Shown piece by piece: positions 7,551 through 16,034 of a stretch of DNA of 64,000 nt. The DNA comes from Oscillospiraceae bacterium (GTDB lineage Bacteria > Bacillota > Clostridia > Oscillospirales > Oscillospiraceae): the NCBI GenBank assembly GCA_902787755.1, contig CADAHL010000004.1, forward strand, positions 33,348 through 97,347. The letters are read 5' to 3'. The position numbers and the translations under genes are program-made. Positions within the stretch are counted from its first letter, which is position 1; each line of letters begins with the position of its first letter. Under the pieces are notes generated by a model. That model did not search any database, was not told where the DNA came from, and saw nothing but the letters and a program-made list of their open reading frames with translations.

Positions 7551-10241
7551 ATGGCACAAAAGAAATCTACCACAGCAAAAAGCACTCCCTCCAAATCCAA
7601 GACCGCTTCCAAGCCCAAGAATCCCAAGGAGGCCACCGCCGTACCCCAGGATGCTCCCCAGCCCATTCGCCGGGAGGTGGGCGGCGTCCTCTTTCTTCTG
7701 CTGGCTCTGTTCGTCGCGGTGGGCTATTTCAATACCGAAGGCAGCGTCATTGCCTTCTGTTCCCGGCTGCTGAAGGGGCTTCTGGGCTGGGGCTACTGGC
7801 TCACCGCCCCGGCCTTCATTCTGGCCGCCTTTATTCTGTTCTTTCATCACAACCGTCCGGTGGAATACCGGGTCGTCTCGGCGGTGCTGCTGCCCATCCT
7901 CTTCTCCGCGCTGGTCGATCTGCTTCTGGCTCCGCTTCCGGAGGCCGGGACCGATCTGCGGGTGCTGGTGAACGATCTGTTCGTCTCCGGTCAGGAGCTC
8001 GGCTGCGGCGGCGTACTGGGCGGTCTGATCTCCGTGGGCCTGCGCCGAACGCTGAGCGTGTACGGCGCCCTGCCCCTGCTGCTGATCGCGCTTGCCGTCT
8101 TCGGCATCCTTGCCGTACGGGGCGGCTTCAAGGGGCTGTTCCAAGGCTTCCACCTTCCCGAGCATCGGGAATACCCCGCTCCTGCGCCCGCACCGGTAAA
8201 GGAGCCCGCGGCCGCCGAGGCCTTTCATCCTCTGGAGGAGCTGACCCGCTCCGTCAACGAGCCTGAACCCCGGCACGTCCAGCAGACCCGCCCGGCCCAG
8301 GACGCCGCCTCCCAGCTTCTGGATATCCCCTTCCAGCGCAAGACGAAACCCGCTCCGGCCCCGGTGGAGTTTTCCCCCGAGGAGGAGCTGCAGCCCAAGC
8401 GCGCAAAGGTCCGGCGGCGGAAGGATCCCGAAGCCCAGCCCGAGCTGCCGGAGCTTGTCACCGAATCCGCTCCGGACCCCGCTCCCGTCCTCGCCGACAA
8501 GGAAGAGGAGATCGTGGACGGCTTCCGGACCCTGAACCCTCTGAGCCGCGGCAAGACCGCCGGCGCTCCGGCCCGTCCAGTGGCCGTCAGCGCCGAGATC
8601 TCCGATCCCCCCAAAGGCAAGAAGGCCCGGAAGGAGGAGGTGGCGGCGGAGGCCAAAGCCGTGGCCGAGGCCATCACCCTGTCCCCCGCCCAATCGGATT
8701 ACCAGTTCCCTCCCACCAGTCTTCTGCGCACCGGCACCGGCGCCGCGATCGACGCCCGGGAGGAGATCGCCGTCAACCGGGAGCGGCTGGAAGCCGCCAT
8801 CCGCAGCTTCGGCATCAACACCTCTGTGGTGAACGTCACCCGGGGCCCCACGGTCACCCGCTATGACATTGAGCTGGAGCAGGGCGTAAAGCTCTCCCGG
8901 GTCACCAACCTGGCGGAGGATCTGGCTCTGGCTCTGGGCGTGATCAACGTGCGCATCGCCCCGATCCCCGATAAGATCTCCACCGTGGGCATCGAAGTGC
9001 CCAACAAGATCGTCAGCACCGTCTACCTGCGGGACATCATCGAATCCCCCCGCTTCACCGGCGCCAAGAGCAAGCTCAGCTTCGCCCTGGGCCGGGACAT
9101 CGGCGGCGAGTGCATCGTGGGCAACATCTCCAAGCTGCCTCACCTTCTCATTGCCGGTACCACCGGCTCCGGCAAGTCGGTCTGCATGAACTCTCTGATC
9201 CTGTCTCTGCTCTTCAAGGCCCGTCCCGATGAGGTTCGCCTCATTATGATCGACCCCAAGATGGTGGAACTGGGCATCTACAACGGCATTCCCCACCTGT
9301 ACGTACCCGTGGTCACCGACCCGAAGAAGGCCGCCGGCGCCCTGCAGTGGTCCGTGGTGGAGATGCTCAAGCGCTACCGGGCCTTCTCCGAGGTGGGCGT
9401 CCGGGATCTGGAGAACTACAACAAGCACTGCATCGCCAACGGGGAAGAACCGATGCCCCAGGTGGTGATCGTCATCGACGAGCTGGCCGACCTGATGCTG
9501 GTGGCCTCCAAGGAGGTCGAGGAGAGCATCTGCCGGGTGGCTCAGATGGGCCGCGCGGCGGGTATGCACCTGGTCATTGCTACCCAGCGTCCCTCCGCGG
9601 ACGTGATCACCGGCCTGATGAAGGCCAATATCCCCAGCCGCATCGCCTTTGCGGTCTCCTCCGCCATGGAAAGCCGGATCATTCTGGACCAGGGCGGCGC
9701 GGAGAAGCTGGTGGGTATGGGCGACATGCTCTTCTCCCCTGTGGGCAGCGGCAAGCCCACCCGTATCCAGGGCGCCTTCGTTTCCGACGAAGAGCGGGAA
9801 GACGTGATCCAGTTCATCAAGGAGAGCGCCGGCGCCAGCCAGCAGCCCCAGGCCAACAGCGAGATCCTGGAGTTCATGGACAGGGCCATCGAAGAAAAGG
9901 CCGGCTCCGACAGCGCCAAGGGCGGCGCCAAGGAGGACTCCGGCGAGGTGGGCGGCTATGACGAGATGCTGCCCCAGGCGGTCGAAGTGGTCCTGGAGAC
10001 CGGCTCCTGCTCCGTATCCATGCTGCAGCGCCGGGTAAAGCTGGGCTATTCCCGGGCCGCCCGGATCGTGGACCAGATGGAGGAGCTGGGCGTGGTGGGT
10101 CCCTACGAGGGGGCCAAGCCCAGGGCCGTGGTCATCGACCGTCAGGGCTGGCACGATCTGCAGGTCCAGCTGGGCCTGATTCAGGACGATATGGCCCTGG
10201 CCGCGGAGATGAGCAAGGCCGCGGATCAGCAAAACGGATAA
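7551..10241 (+). CDS. spoIIIE: FtsK/SpoIIIE DNA translocase
   Basis: An 896-residue translocase that pumps chromosomal DNA through the division or sporulation septum. The N-terminus is a lysine/serine-rich tail followed by about four membrane segments (residues ~44-190). A long acidic/proline-rich linker follows (~200-370), then the beta domain and the RecA-like motor with Walker A GTTGSGKS at residues 536-543 and Walker B VVIVIDELADLM near 640. The C-terminal gamma winged helix that reads polar DNA sequences is present (VETGSCSVSMLQRRVKLGY-like region, ~815-870). In an endosporulating host it would be SpoIIIE; an FtsK or SftA role cannot be excluded. It follows uppP closely. Confidence 0.95.
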   Translation: MAQKKSTTAKSTPSKSKTASKPKNPKEATAVPQDAPQPIRREVGGVLFLLLALFVAVGYFNTEGSVIAFCSRLLKGLLGWGYWLTAPAFILAAFILFFHHNRPVEYRVVSAVLLPILFSALVDLLLAPLPEAGTDLRVLVNDLFVSGQELGCGGVLGGLISVGLRRTLSVYGALPLLLIALAVFGILAVRGGFKGLFQGFHLPEHREYPAPAPAPVKEPAAAEAFHPLEELTRSVNEPEPRHVQQTRPAQDAASQLLDIPFQRKTKPAPAPVEFSPEEELQPKRAKVRRRKDPEAQPELPELVTESAPDPAPVLADKEEEIVDGFRTLNPLSRGKTAGAPARPVAVSAEISDPPKGKKARKEEVAAEAKAVAEAITLSPAQSDYQFPPTSLLRTGTGAAIDAREEIAVNRERLEAAIRSFGINTSVVNVTRGPTVTRYDIELEQGVKLSRVTNLAEDLALALGVINVRIAPIPDKISTVGIEVPNKIVSTVYLRDIIESPRFTGAKSKLSFALGRDIGGECIVGNISKLPHLLIAGTTGSGKSVCMNSLILSLLFKARPDEVRLIMIDPKMVELGIYNGIPHLYVPVVTDPKKAAGALQWSVVEMLKRYRAFSEVGVRDLENYNKHCIANGEEPMPQVVIVIDELADLMLVASKEVEESICRVAQMGRAAGMHLVIATQRPSADVITGLMKANIPSRIAFAVSSAMESRIILDQGGAEKLVGMGDMLFSPVGSGKPTRIQGAFVSDEEREDVIQFIKESAGASQQPQANSEILEFMDRAIEEKAGSDSAKGGAKEDSGEVGGYDEMLPQAVEVVLETGSCSVSMLQRRVKLGYSRAARIVDQMEELGVVGPYEGAKPRAVVIDRQGWHDLQVQLGLIQDDMALAAEMSKAADQQNG

Positions 10242-10244
10242 AGG

Positions 10245-10275
10245 AAGAGAGGGCGCGGTTTCCACGCCCTCTCTT
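10245..10275 (+). other. Intercistronic hairpin between spoIIIE and mrnC
   Basis: AAGAGAGGGCG (10245-10255) and CGCCCTCTCTT (10265-10275) form a perfect 11-bp stem with a 9-base loop. No U-tract follows, so it is unlikely to be a full terminator. It ends 11 bases before the mrnC ATG and may set mRNA processing or stability. Confidence 0.55.
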
Positions 10276-10286
10276 GGTGTTGAAAT

Positions 10287-10685
10287 ATGAAGTATCTGGA
10301 ACCGAACATGAATCTGCAGGAGGTCAACCGGCTGAGTATGCTGGGTCTGGCCCACGTGGGCGACGGCGTTTTCGAGCTGATGACCCGGTCCATGCTCTGT
10401 CAGCAGGGCCATACCGCCGTAGGTCAGCTGCACCGCATGACGGTGGAGCGGGTCAAGGCCCAGGCCCAGGCCCGGGCGGCGGAAAAGCTGCTGCCGCTGC
10501 TCACGGAGGAGGAGCTGGCCCTCTATAAGCGGGGCCGGAACACCCACGTCCACGGGGTGCCCCACAACGCCGATGTGGGCGATTACCACGCCGCCACCGG
10601 GCTGGAGGCGCTCTTCGGCTGGCTGTTTCTCCAGGGGAAGCTCGCCCGGATCGAGGAGCTGTTCGCCGCCATCGAGGCGGGCTGA
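10287..10685 (+). CDS. mrnC: Mini-ribonuclease III
   Basis: A 132-residue RNase III catalytic domain without a double-stranded RNA binding domain, the form that matures 23S rRNA ends in Bacillus. The first catalytic motif reads LAHVGDGVFEL (residues ~22-32, with the metal-binding Asp) and the second acidic cluster appears as GLEALFGWLFL (~106-116). A full-length rnc is also present at 25.5 kb, as usual in Firmicutes. The ATG has no convincing ribosome binding site; the nearest purine-rich sequence lies in the hairpin arm upstream. Its stop codon is only one base from the stop of the convergent MBOAT gene. Confidence 0.88.
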   Translation: MKYLEPNMNLQEVNRLSMLGLAHVGDGVFELMTRSMLCQQGHTAVGQLHRMTVERVKAQAQARAAEKLLPLLTEEELALYKRGRNTHVHGVPHNADVGDYHAATGLEALFGWLFLQGKLARIEELFAAIEAG

Positions 10686-10686
10686 G

Positions 10687-12159
10687 TCAGAAGTTGAAGT
10701 AAAGGAAAATGTGCACGCCGCTGAGGGCCAGGATCGAGCAGCTGAGTAGCGCCAGAGTCGCCAGACCCCGACCGGCGCTGAGCTTCTCCGCCATCTGCCA
10801 GGTGTTCTTCCCGAACATGACGATGAGGAAGGAGCCGATCAGGAACAGGAACAGATGCAGGCCCGGGATCTGGGCAGGCAGGCGGGAGAGCGCCGGGAAC
10901 AGGTATTCCAGAAACTGCAGCTCCGCCGTGTCGAAGAAGGCCAGGATCTGCCGGTCCAGCGTAAAGGACTCCAGACGCATCATCCGCACCAGATAGCGCA
11001 CCGCTGTCATGACCGAGTCGGCCCGGAACAGCACGAACAGGCCGTTGATGGTCAGGAAGGTCAGGATCCGGCGGACCCAGTCGTTCCACCGGCTCCACCA
11101 GCGGTCCACGGCCCGGGTCAGGCAGCTGAGCAGCCCATGCAGCGCGCCCCAGAGGATGAAGGTCCAGTTGGCGCCGTGCCAGATGCCGCTGACCAGGAAG
11201 ATGGCCATGGTGTTCAGATAGGTCCGGACGGTCCCCTTCCGGCTTCCGCCCAGGGGGAAATAGATGTACGTTCTGAGGAAGCGCCCCAGGGACATGTGCC
11301 AGCGCCGCCAGTAGTCGCTGATGGACACCGCCCGGTAGGGGGAGTCGAAGTTCTGAGGCAGGCGCATGTGGAACATCCGGCAGATCCCGGTGGCCATATC
11401 GCAGTAGCCGCTGAAGTCGAAGTAGATCTGGAAGGTATAGCACAGGCTCACCAGGATCACGTCCAGAGAGCTGAGGGCGTAGAGCCGATCCAGGCCCGCA
11501 TAGCCGTAATCCACCGCCTGTCCCAGCACGTCCGCCAGCAGGACCTTCTTGCCCAGACCCACGGAGAACAGAAACAGGCCGTGAGCGAAGCTCCCCCAAT
11601 CGAAGCGCCGCAGCTCAGGGTCCCGGAACTGGGGGATCATCTCACTGTGCAGCACAATGGGTCCGGCCACCAGCTGGGGGAAGAAGCTGACGAACAGGGC
11701 GTATTCCAGGAAGCCGTAGTCCCCGGTCTCCCCGCGATAGCTGTCCACCAGGTAGGAGATCTGCTGGAAGGTAAAGAAGCTGATGCCCAGAGGCAGCACG
11801 ATGTGCCGCAGGGAGAAGTCGGCATGAAACAGGGCGTTCAGGTTGGACAGGAAGAAATCGAAGTACTTGTAATAGCCGATGGCCGCCACATTCGCCAGGA
11901 TGCCCAGCGCCAGCAGCAGCTTCCGCCATTTCTGCTCCAGGCCCTGTCGGTTCAGCAGCCGGGAGATCAGATAGTTGCCCAGGATGCTCAGGCAGATAAT
12001 GGGCAGATAGCTGAGATTGAAGTAGGCATAGAACCACAGGCTCATACCGATCAGGAAGGCCTGTGCCAGCTTGTTCCGGCCCAGCCGGTTCAGCAGAAAG
12101 TATCCCGCCAGAGCCAGGGGCAGAAACAGGAAGATGAAGATGTAGGAATTAAAAAGCAT
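10687..12159 (-). CDS. MBOAT-family O-acyltransferase (AlgI/DltB-like)
   Basis: A 490-residue polytopic membrane protein of the membrane-bound O-acyltransferase family. It has the conserved LVAGPIV segment, RRWHMSLGRFLRTYIYFPLGG, and the catalytic histidine region SGIWHGANWTFILWGALHG. Such proteins move acyl groups across the membrane to modify cell-wall or exopolysaccharide chains. The start ATG at 12159 follows GGAGGGGAACG; an upstream in-frame extension lacks a ribosome binding site. It overlaps the end of the SGNH-like partner gene by 11 bases, so the pair forms an operon like AlgI with AlgJ/X or DltB with DltD. No dltA or dltC is nearby, which favours an AlgI-type O-acetylation role. Confidence 0.88.
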   Translation of the reverse strand: MLFNSYIFIFLFLPLALAGYFLLNRLGRNKLAQAFLIGMSLWFYAYFNLSYLPIICLSILGNYLISRLLNRQGLEQKWRKLLLALGILANVAAIGYYKYFDFFLSNLNALFHADFSLRHIVLPLGISFFTFQQISYLVDSYRGETGDYGFLEYALFVSFFPQLVAGPIVLHSEMIPQFRDPELRRFDWGSFAHGLFLFSVGLGKKVLLADVLGQAVDYGYAGLDRLYALSSLDVILVSLCYTFQIYFDFSGYCDMATGICRMFHMRLPQNFDSPYRAVSISDYWRRWHMSLGRFLRTYIYFPLGGSRKGTVRTYLNTMAIFLVSGIWHGANWTFILWGALHGLLSCLTRAVDRWWSRWNDWVRRILTFLTINGLFVLFRADSVMTAVRYLVRMMRLESFTLDRQILAFFDTAELQFLEYLFPALSRLPAQIPGLHLFLFLIGSFLIVMFGKNTWQMAEKLSAGRGLATLALLSCSILALSGVHIFLYFNF

Positions 12160-13225
12160 CGTTCCCCTCCTGTCCGCCGTTGGCCTGATAGTCATAGGAG
12201 AGGTAGAAGGCCGAGATCGTCTCGAAATACGCCTCCAGGGTCTCCGGACGCAGCTCATACTCCCCCGCTTTCATGCATTGGAGCATCCTGCTGTTGATCC
12301 AGGGTCCGTAGTGCACCGCGTCGATGTAGTTGTCCAGATCGCAGATCGTCGCAAAGTCCGACAGGAAGGAAAAATAACGGATGTTGGGCTGTGTCAGCAG
12401 AAGCTGCGCCGCCTCCCTCTCCGCCTCCATATCCTTGAGCAGATTCCCCTCGACGCCGATCATGTACAGCTTGGCGATGCTGTAGGGGGTCACAAACACA
12501 TAAAACTCTGTCTCCGGGTGCTCCCGGGCCAGGCTCAGAATATTCTGGTCGATATTCTCCCGTACCGTCTGCCGTTCCTGCTCGGTCAGGCCCTTCTGCT
12601 CCGGCAGCGGCTCGGTCATGGCGTAACGATACGCCGATGCGCCGAAGCTGTCGTCGTCACTCCACACCAGGTAATCGTCCCAGTCCGGCTCTCCCCGGCC
12701 CCGTGCGGTGTCGATGAGAGTGGGCAGAGTATAGTTGAGCAGCACGTCCCGATTGAGCAGATAGTTGATATCGTTCAGCGCCCTGTCGTCCCGCAGATAG
12801 TCCGGCGCCACCGATGCGGCCAGCATCAGGTCCTTGTCGGTGAGCAGGTTGTCATAGTCCAGGCCGAAGAACACCGCCTTCAGCTCCCCATGGGTCCGAA
12901 AGCCCGCCTGCAGATCGTCGTAAATCTCCCGGTTTCTGGCGTTGGCGTGGGGCACCTTCAGCACCCGGTATCCAAACAGCGCCTCGCATTCGGAGGCCCG
13001 GAAATTCATGGTCTCCGAGGAGCCGATGAGCACCGCGTCGTACTCGGTATTGCGGAGCAGACCGTCGTTCATATACACATCGCTGTCATTGTGATAGCTC
13101 AGTCCGGGCCGGGGCGCCCGGTAATGGAAGAAGGGGTCTGTCCAGGCGTTGAGCCCGGCCACGATCGCCAGCAGCGCCAGCGTCACAGCCAGCACCCAGG
13201 CGCACCAGCGTTTTGCATTGTCCAT
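12149..13225 (-). CDS. Membrane-anchored SGNH hydrolase-like protein (AlgJ/AlgX-like partner)
   Basis: A 358-residue protein with an N-terminal membrane anchor (residues ~8-28, ALLAIVAGLNAW) followed by an extracytoplasmic domain. The block DAVLIGSSETMNF (near residue 65) is the SGNH-type nucleophile motif seen in AlgJ/AlgX and DltD proteins, which complete acyl transfer outside the cell. The start ATG at 13225 follows GGGGTGATTT; the TTG one codon upstream is less likely. A strong promoter (13242-13270) precedes it, and the downstream MBOAT gene overlaps its end. The acceptor polymer is unknown. Confidence 0.75.
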   Translation of the reverse strand: MDNAKRWCAWVLAVTLALLAIVAGLNAWTDPFFHYRAPRPGLSYHNDSDVYMNDGLLRNTEYDAVLIGSSETMNFRASECEALFGYRVLKVPHANARNREIYDDLQAGFRTHGELKAVFFGLDYDNLLTDKDLMLAASVAPDYLRDDRALNDINYLLNRDVLLNYTLPTLIDTARGRGEPDWDDYLVWSDDDSFGASAYRYAMTEPLPEQKGLTEQERQTVRENIDQNILSLAREHPETEFYVFVTPYSIAKLYMIGVEGNLLKDMEAEREAAQLLLTQPNIRYFSFLSDFATICDLDNYIDAVHYGPWINSRMLQCMKAGEYELRPETLEAYFETISAFYLSYDYQANGGQEGNDAF

Positions 13226-13241
13226 CAAATCACCCCAGGCG

Positions 13242-13270
13242 ATTATAACAGGCCCGTCCTGCTATCGCAA
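13242..13270 (-). promoter_or_regulatory. Sigma-A promoter for the SGNH-MBOAT pair
   Basis: On the minus strand TTGCGA (13265-13270), a 17-base spacer and TATAAT (13242-13247). The predicted start is near 13235, about 10 bases before the ATG, so the leader is very short. Confidence 0.75.
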
Positions 13271-13328
13271 GAACATTTTGCCTGGGGAATCCCCCATCAT
13301 CTTTGATTCAAAACGAGGAGGAAGCCCT

Positions 13329-15050
13329 ATGCCTCTTGACTCTGTCTGCATCTCCGGCCTTCAGAAGGAGCTCTCCGGCCGGATCCTGGGCGGCCGGATC
13401 GACAAAGTCCAGCAGCCCGAGCGGGACATGATCCTGCTCAGCCTCCGGGCGGAGAGAGAGAACCTGAAGCTGCTCCTGGCCGCCGGCACCGGCAACGCCA
13501 GGATCCATGTGACCGGGGCGTCCTTTGAAAATCCCCCGGAGCCGCCCATGTTCTGCATGCTGCTGCGCAAGCACCTGGTTGGCGCCCGGATTCTGGAGAT
13601 CCGGCAGCCCGACTGGGAACGGATGCTGATCCTGGAGCTGGACACCCGCAACGAGCTGGGCGTGTCCGCCCGAAAGCAGCTGGTGGTGGAGATGATCGGC
13701 CGCAGCGCCAACATCATCCTGGTGGGCGAGGACGGGCGGATCATCGACTGTCTGCGCCGCACCGACTTTGCAGGGGACGCCCTGCGGCGGATGCAGCCGG
13801 GGATGATCTATCGCCTGCCGCCCAAGCAGGAGAAGGCCCTGTTTTTCGCCACGAGCTCCGAGGAGCGCCGGGAGATGCTGGCCGGCGTCGATCGGGACAC
13901 GCCGATCGACAAGTGGCTGATGGACCGCTTCTCCGGTCTGTCTCCCCTGATCTGCCGGGAGATGGCCGCCCGCTGCGGCGGGGACTGGGACCTGCTTCCC
14001 CTGCAGCTGGACGCCCTGGCCGATACCGTAGCGGCCGGTGAGCTGAGCCCGACTCTGCTCAGCCGGAACGGAAAGCCCGCGGATTACAGCTTCCTGCCCC
14101 TGCGGCAGTACGGTCCCGAGGCGGAAAACGAGAGCTTCGCCTCCTTCTCCGCCCTGCTGGACGCCTTCTACACCCGCCGGGACAAGCAGGAGCAGCAGCG
14201 CCGCCGGGCCCACGATCTGGCGCGGAGCGTGAAAACCGCCAGAGACCGGATGGCACGAAAGCTGCAGAACCAGTACGAGGAGTACAAGCGCACCGACACC
14301 CGGGATCAGGTGCTGCGCAAAGCCGAGCTGGTCACCGCCAATCTCTACCGCATCCGGCGGGGCGACCGGGAGCTGCGCTGCCAGGACTACTACGAGCCTG
14401 ACTGCCCGGAGATCACGATCCCCCTGGACGGGCTGAAAACTCCCCAGCAGAACGCCGCCGCCATGTTTAAGGAATACCGGAAGCTGAAGGGCGCCAGGGA
14501 GCATCTGTCGGTGCTGATCGGGGAGAACGAGCAGCAGCTGGACTATCTCAACAGCGTGCTGCGGCTCCTGGAGCAGGCCGAGAGCGAGAAGGACCTGTCG
14601 GACCTGCGGCGGGAACTGATCCAGACCGGGATCCTCCGGCCGGGAAAGAGCGCCAAAGCGGACAGAAGCAAGCCCCAGGCCCCGCTGCGCTTTATCTCTG
14701 ACGAGGGCTTCGAGATCCTGGTGGGCCGCAGCAACGTGCAGAACGATGAGCTGACTACAAAGCTGGCCCTGCGCAGCGATCTCTGGCTCCACGTCCAGAA
14801 GATCCACGGCAGCCATGTGATCCTTCGCTGCGACGGAGAGCAGCCCGGAGAGCAGTCCATCCTCCAGGCCGCCGCCATCGCCGCCTATTACTCCCAGGCC
14901 CGGGAAGGCGGAAAGGTCCCGGTGGATTACACACAGATCCGTTACGTGAAAAAGCCCTCCGGGTCTCTGCCCGGGAAGGTGATCTATACCAATTACCGCA
15001 GTGTGGTGGTCCAGGCTGACGAGGCTCTGGTCCAGCGCCTGAGGAAATAA
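13329..15050 (+). CDS. rqcH: Rqc2 homologue RqcH (NFACT ribosome quality control protein)
   Basis: A 573-residue NFACT protein that binds the split 50S subunit with a stalled nascent chain and adds C-terminal alanine tails. The order is NFACT-N (MPLDSVCISGLQKELSG with the DKVQQPE motif and a fibronectin-binding-protein-like fold), helix-hairpin-helix region, a long coiled coil (~280-430), and the NFACT-R domain (FISDEGFEILVGRSNVQNDEL-like block followed by DLWLHVQKIHGSHV, near 460-500). The start at 13329 is chosen for the AGGAGGAAG ribosome binding site. Older annotation would call it fibronectin-binding protein A. It ends at a strong bidirectional terminator. Confidence 0.93.
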   Translation: MPLDSVCISGLQKELSGRILGGRIDKVQQPERDMILLSLRAERENLKLLLAAGTGNARIHVTGASFENPPEPPMFCMLLRKHLVGARILEIRQPDWERMLILELDTRNELGVSARKQLVVEMIGRSANIILVGEDGRIIDCLRRTDFAGDALRRMQPGMIYRLPPKQEKALFFATSSEERREMLAGVDRDTPIDKWLMDRFSGLSPLICREMAARCGGDWDLLPLQLDALADTVAAGELSPTLLSRNGKPADYSFLPLRQYGPEAENESFASFSALLDAFYTRRDKQEQQRRRAHDLARSVKTARDRMARKLQNQYEEYKRTDTRDQVLRKAELVTANLYRIRRGDRELRCQDYYEPDCPEITIPLDGLKTPQQNAAAMFKEYRKLKGAREHLSVLIGENEQQLDYLNSVLRLLEQAESEKDLSDLRRELIQTGILRPGKSAKADRSKPQAPLRFISDEGFEILVGRSNVQNDELTTKLALRSDLWLHVQKIHGSHVILRCDGEQPGEQSILQAAAIAAYYSQAREGGKVPVDYTQIRYVKKPSGSLPGKVIYTNYRSVVVQADEALVQRLRK

Positions 15051-15053
15051 GAA

Positions 15054-15104
15054 AAGACCGCGCCTGCGGAGTTTTGCGGCTCCACAGGCGCGGTCTTATT
15101 TTTT
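15054..15104. terminator. Bidirectional terminator after rqcH
   Basis: AAGACCGCGCCTG (15054-15066) and CAGGCGCGGTCTT (15085-15097) form a 13-bp stem, followed by ATTTTTTT on the plus strand. It also lies just beyond the stop codon of the convergent Spx/ArsC-like gene. Confidence 0.92.
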
Positions 15105-15455
15105 TCAGCCCAGTTGGGCTTCCCATTCCTTCTCCCGGAAGCCCACCAGCACCCGGTCGCCGTCCAACAGGATCGGACGCTTGACCAGCATCCCATCCGT
15201 GGCCAGCAGCTCCAGCTGCTCCTGCTCGCTCATGGCGGGGAGCCTGTCCTTCAGGCCCAGTTCCTTGTACTTCAGGCCGCTGGTATTGAAGAACTTCTTC
15301 AGCGGCAGGCCGCTGCGGCGATGCCAGTCCCCCAGCTCCTGAGCCGTGGGATTCTGCAGCTTGATGTCCCGGATCTCATAGTCGGTGCCCTTTGCCTCCA
15401 GAAAGCGCTGCGCCTTCTGGCAGGTGCTGCATTTGGGATAGCACACAAAGGTCAT
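15105..15455 (-). CDS. ArsC/Spx family thioredoxin-fold protein
   Basis: A 116-residue protein of the ArsC/Spx family. It has the CxxC redox site Cys9-x-x-Cys12 (YPKCSTCQKA), the family pattern KKFFNTSG and the conserved arginine in LVKRPILLDG. Members include arsenate reductases, YffB, and the RNA polymerase-binding regulator Spx. There are no other ars genes nearby, and this branch in anaerobes is usually annotated only as an arsenate reductase family protein. It follows the Smr gene by 12 bases and is likely cotranscribed with it. Function is unresolved between thiol-redox enzyme and regulator. Confidence 0.82.
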   Translation of the reverse strand: MTFVCYPKCSTCQKAQRFLEAKGTDYEIRDIKLQNPTAQELGDWHRRSGLPLKKFFNTSGLKYKELGLKDRLPAMSEQEQLELLATDGMLVKRPILLDGDRVLVGFREKEWEAQLG

Positions 15456-15467
15456 GTTTTCTCCTCC

Positions 15468-15710
15468 TCACAATTCCCGGAGCACCAGCTCCGTGTCTCC
15501 CTGGTTCAGGCCCAGCTCGATCCGCAGGACCTGGGGATGATTCCTGTAATGGGCCCTCACCGCGTCCCGCAGCACCGTACCGCCGTGGAAGCCGTGGATC
15601 ACCCGCAGGCGGTACACGTCTCCCTTGCAGCGCCGCAGCCGGGCGTCGATGGCGGCGATGGCCTGCTGCCGGGTCATATTGTGCACGTCGATCTGTTCAA
15701 ATGCCGCCAT
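15468..15710 (-). CDS. Small Smr-domain protein
   Basis: An 80-residue protein consisting of a single Smr (small MutS-related) domain. The diagnostic motifs are the N-terminal DVHNMTRQQAIAAI and the RVIHGFHGGTVLRDAV block (classical VIHGxGxGxLR). Free-standing Smr domains are nucleases or nucleic-acid binders; some act in ribosome collision rescue. It lies between rpsU and the ArsC/Spx-like gene and close to rqcH, which is suggestive but not proof of a ribosome-rescue link. A GGGGGG-rich ribosome binding site precedes the ATG. Confidence 0.8.
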   Translation of the reverse strand: MAAFEQIDVHNMTRQQAIAAIDARLRRCKGDVYRLRVIHGFHGGTVLRDAVRAHYRNHPQVLRIELGLNQGDTELVLREL

Positions 15711-15741
15711 GCTCCCCCCCGCTCTCTTTGTTCTGCCAATG

Positions 15742-15770
15742 AAAAAGCTCCGGTCGAACCGGAGCTTTTC
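15742..15770 (-). terminator. Terminator after rpsU
   Basis: On the minus strand AAAGCTCCGG and CCGGAGCTTT form a stem with a 5-base loop (15754-15758), followed by a T-run. It separates rpsU from the Smr gene. Confidence 0.85.
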
Positions 15771-15776
15771 ATGTCA

Positions 15777-15962
15777 TTAATAGTAACGCTTGTTCTTGTT
15801 CTTGCGTGCCGCTTCGGATTTCTTGCGACGCTTCACGCTGGGGCTCTGATAGTACTCTTTCTTTCTCAGATCCGCCAGGACGCCGGACTTGGCGCAGCTG
15901 CGCTTAAATCTCTTCAGAGCATTGTCCAGAGATTCATTCTCCTTGACGTAGATTTCAGACAC
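15777..15962 (-). CDS. rpsU: 30S ribosomal protein bS21
   Basis: A 61-residue basic protein, matching Firmicutes bS21 in length and sequence ([18 protein letters not shown], then [17 protein letters not shown] and a Lys/Arg-rich tail). It helps the 30S subunit pick mRNAs at initiation. The start is the GTG at 15962, placed six bases after GGAGGGAGGGA; an in-frame extension upstream would cover the leader hairpins and is not part of the protein. It has its own perfect-consensus promoter and a structured leader of about 66 bases. Confidence 0.95.
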   Translation of the reverse strand: MSEIYVKENESLDNALKRFKRSCAKSGVLADLRKKEYYQSPSVKRRKKSEAARKNKNKRYY

Positions 15963-15982
15963 GAATTTCCCTCCCTCCAATA

Positions 15983-16020
15983 CGCCTTGCGGCGCTTCAA
16001 GGGCCAACTCAGCAATTGGC
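15983..16020 (-). promoter_or_regulatory. Structured leader of rpsU (two hairpins)
   Basis: Two small inverted repeats lie in the rpsU 5' untranslated region: GCCAA/TTGGC (16003-16007 with 16016-16020) and CGCC/GGCG closing a GCAA tetraloop on the RNA strand (15983-15994). The second ends a few bases before the ribosome binding site. They could be a binding site for autogenous control; this is an inference from position only. Confidence 0.4.
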
Positions 16021-16034
16021 TTTGTAACAGCGGT

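Noticed and set aside
13149-13328. N-terminal extension of rqcH and of other genes with upstream in-frame codons (znuB, srtB, rpsU, CapA copy 2)
   Set aside because: In each case a strong ribosome binding site and family alignment favour the internal start, and the extension overlaps a promoter, leader or another gene.
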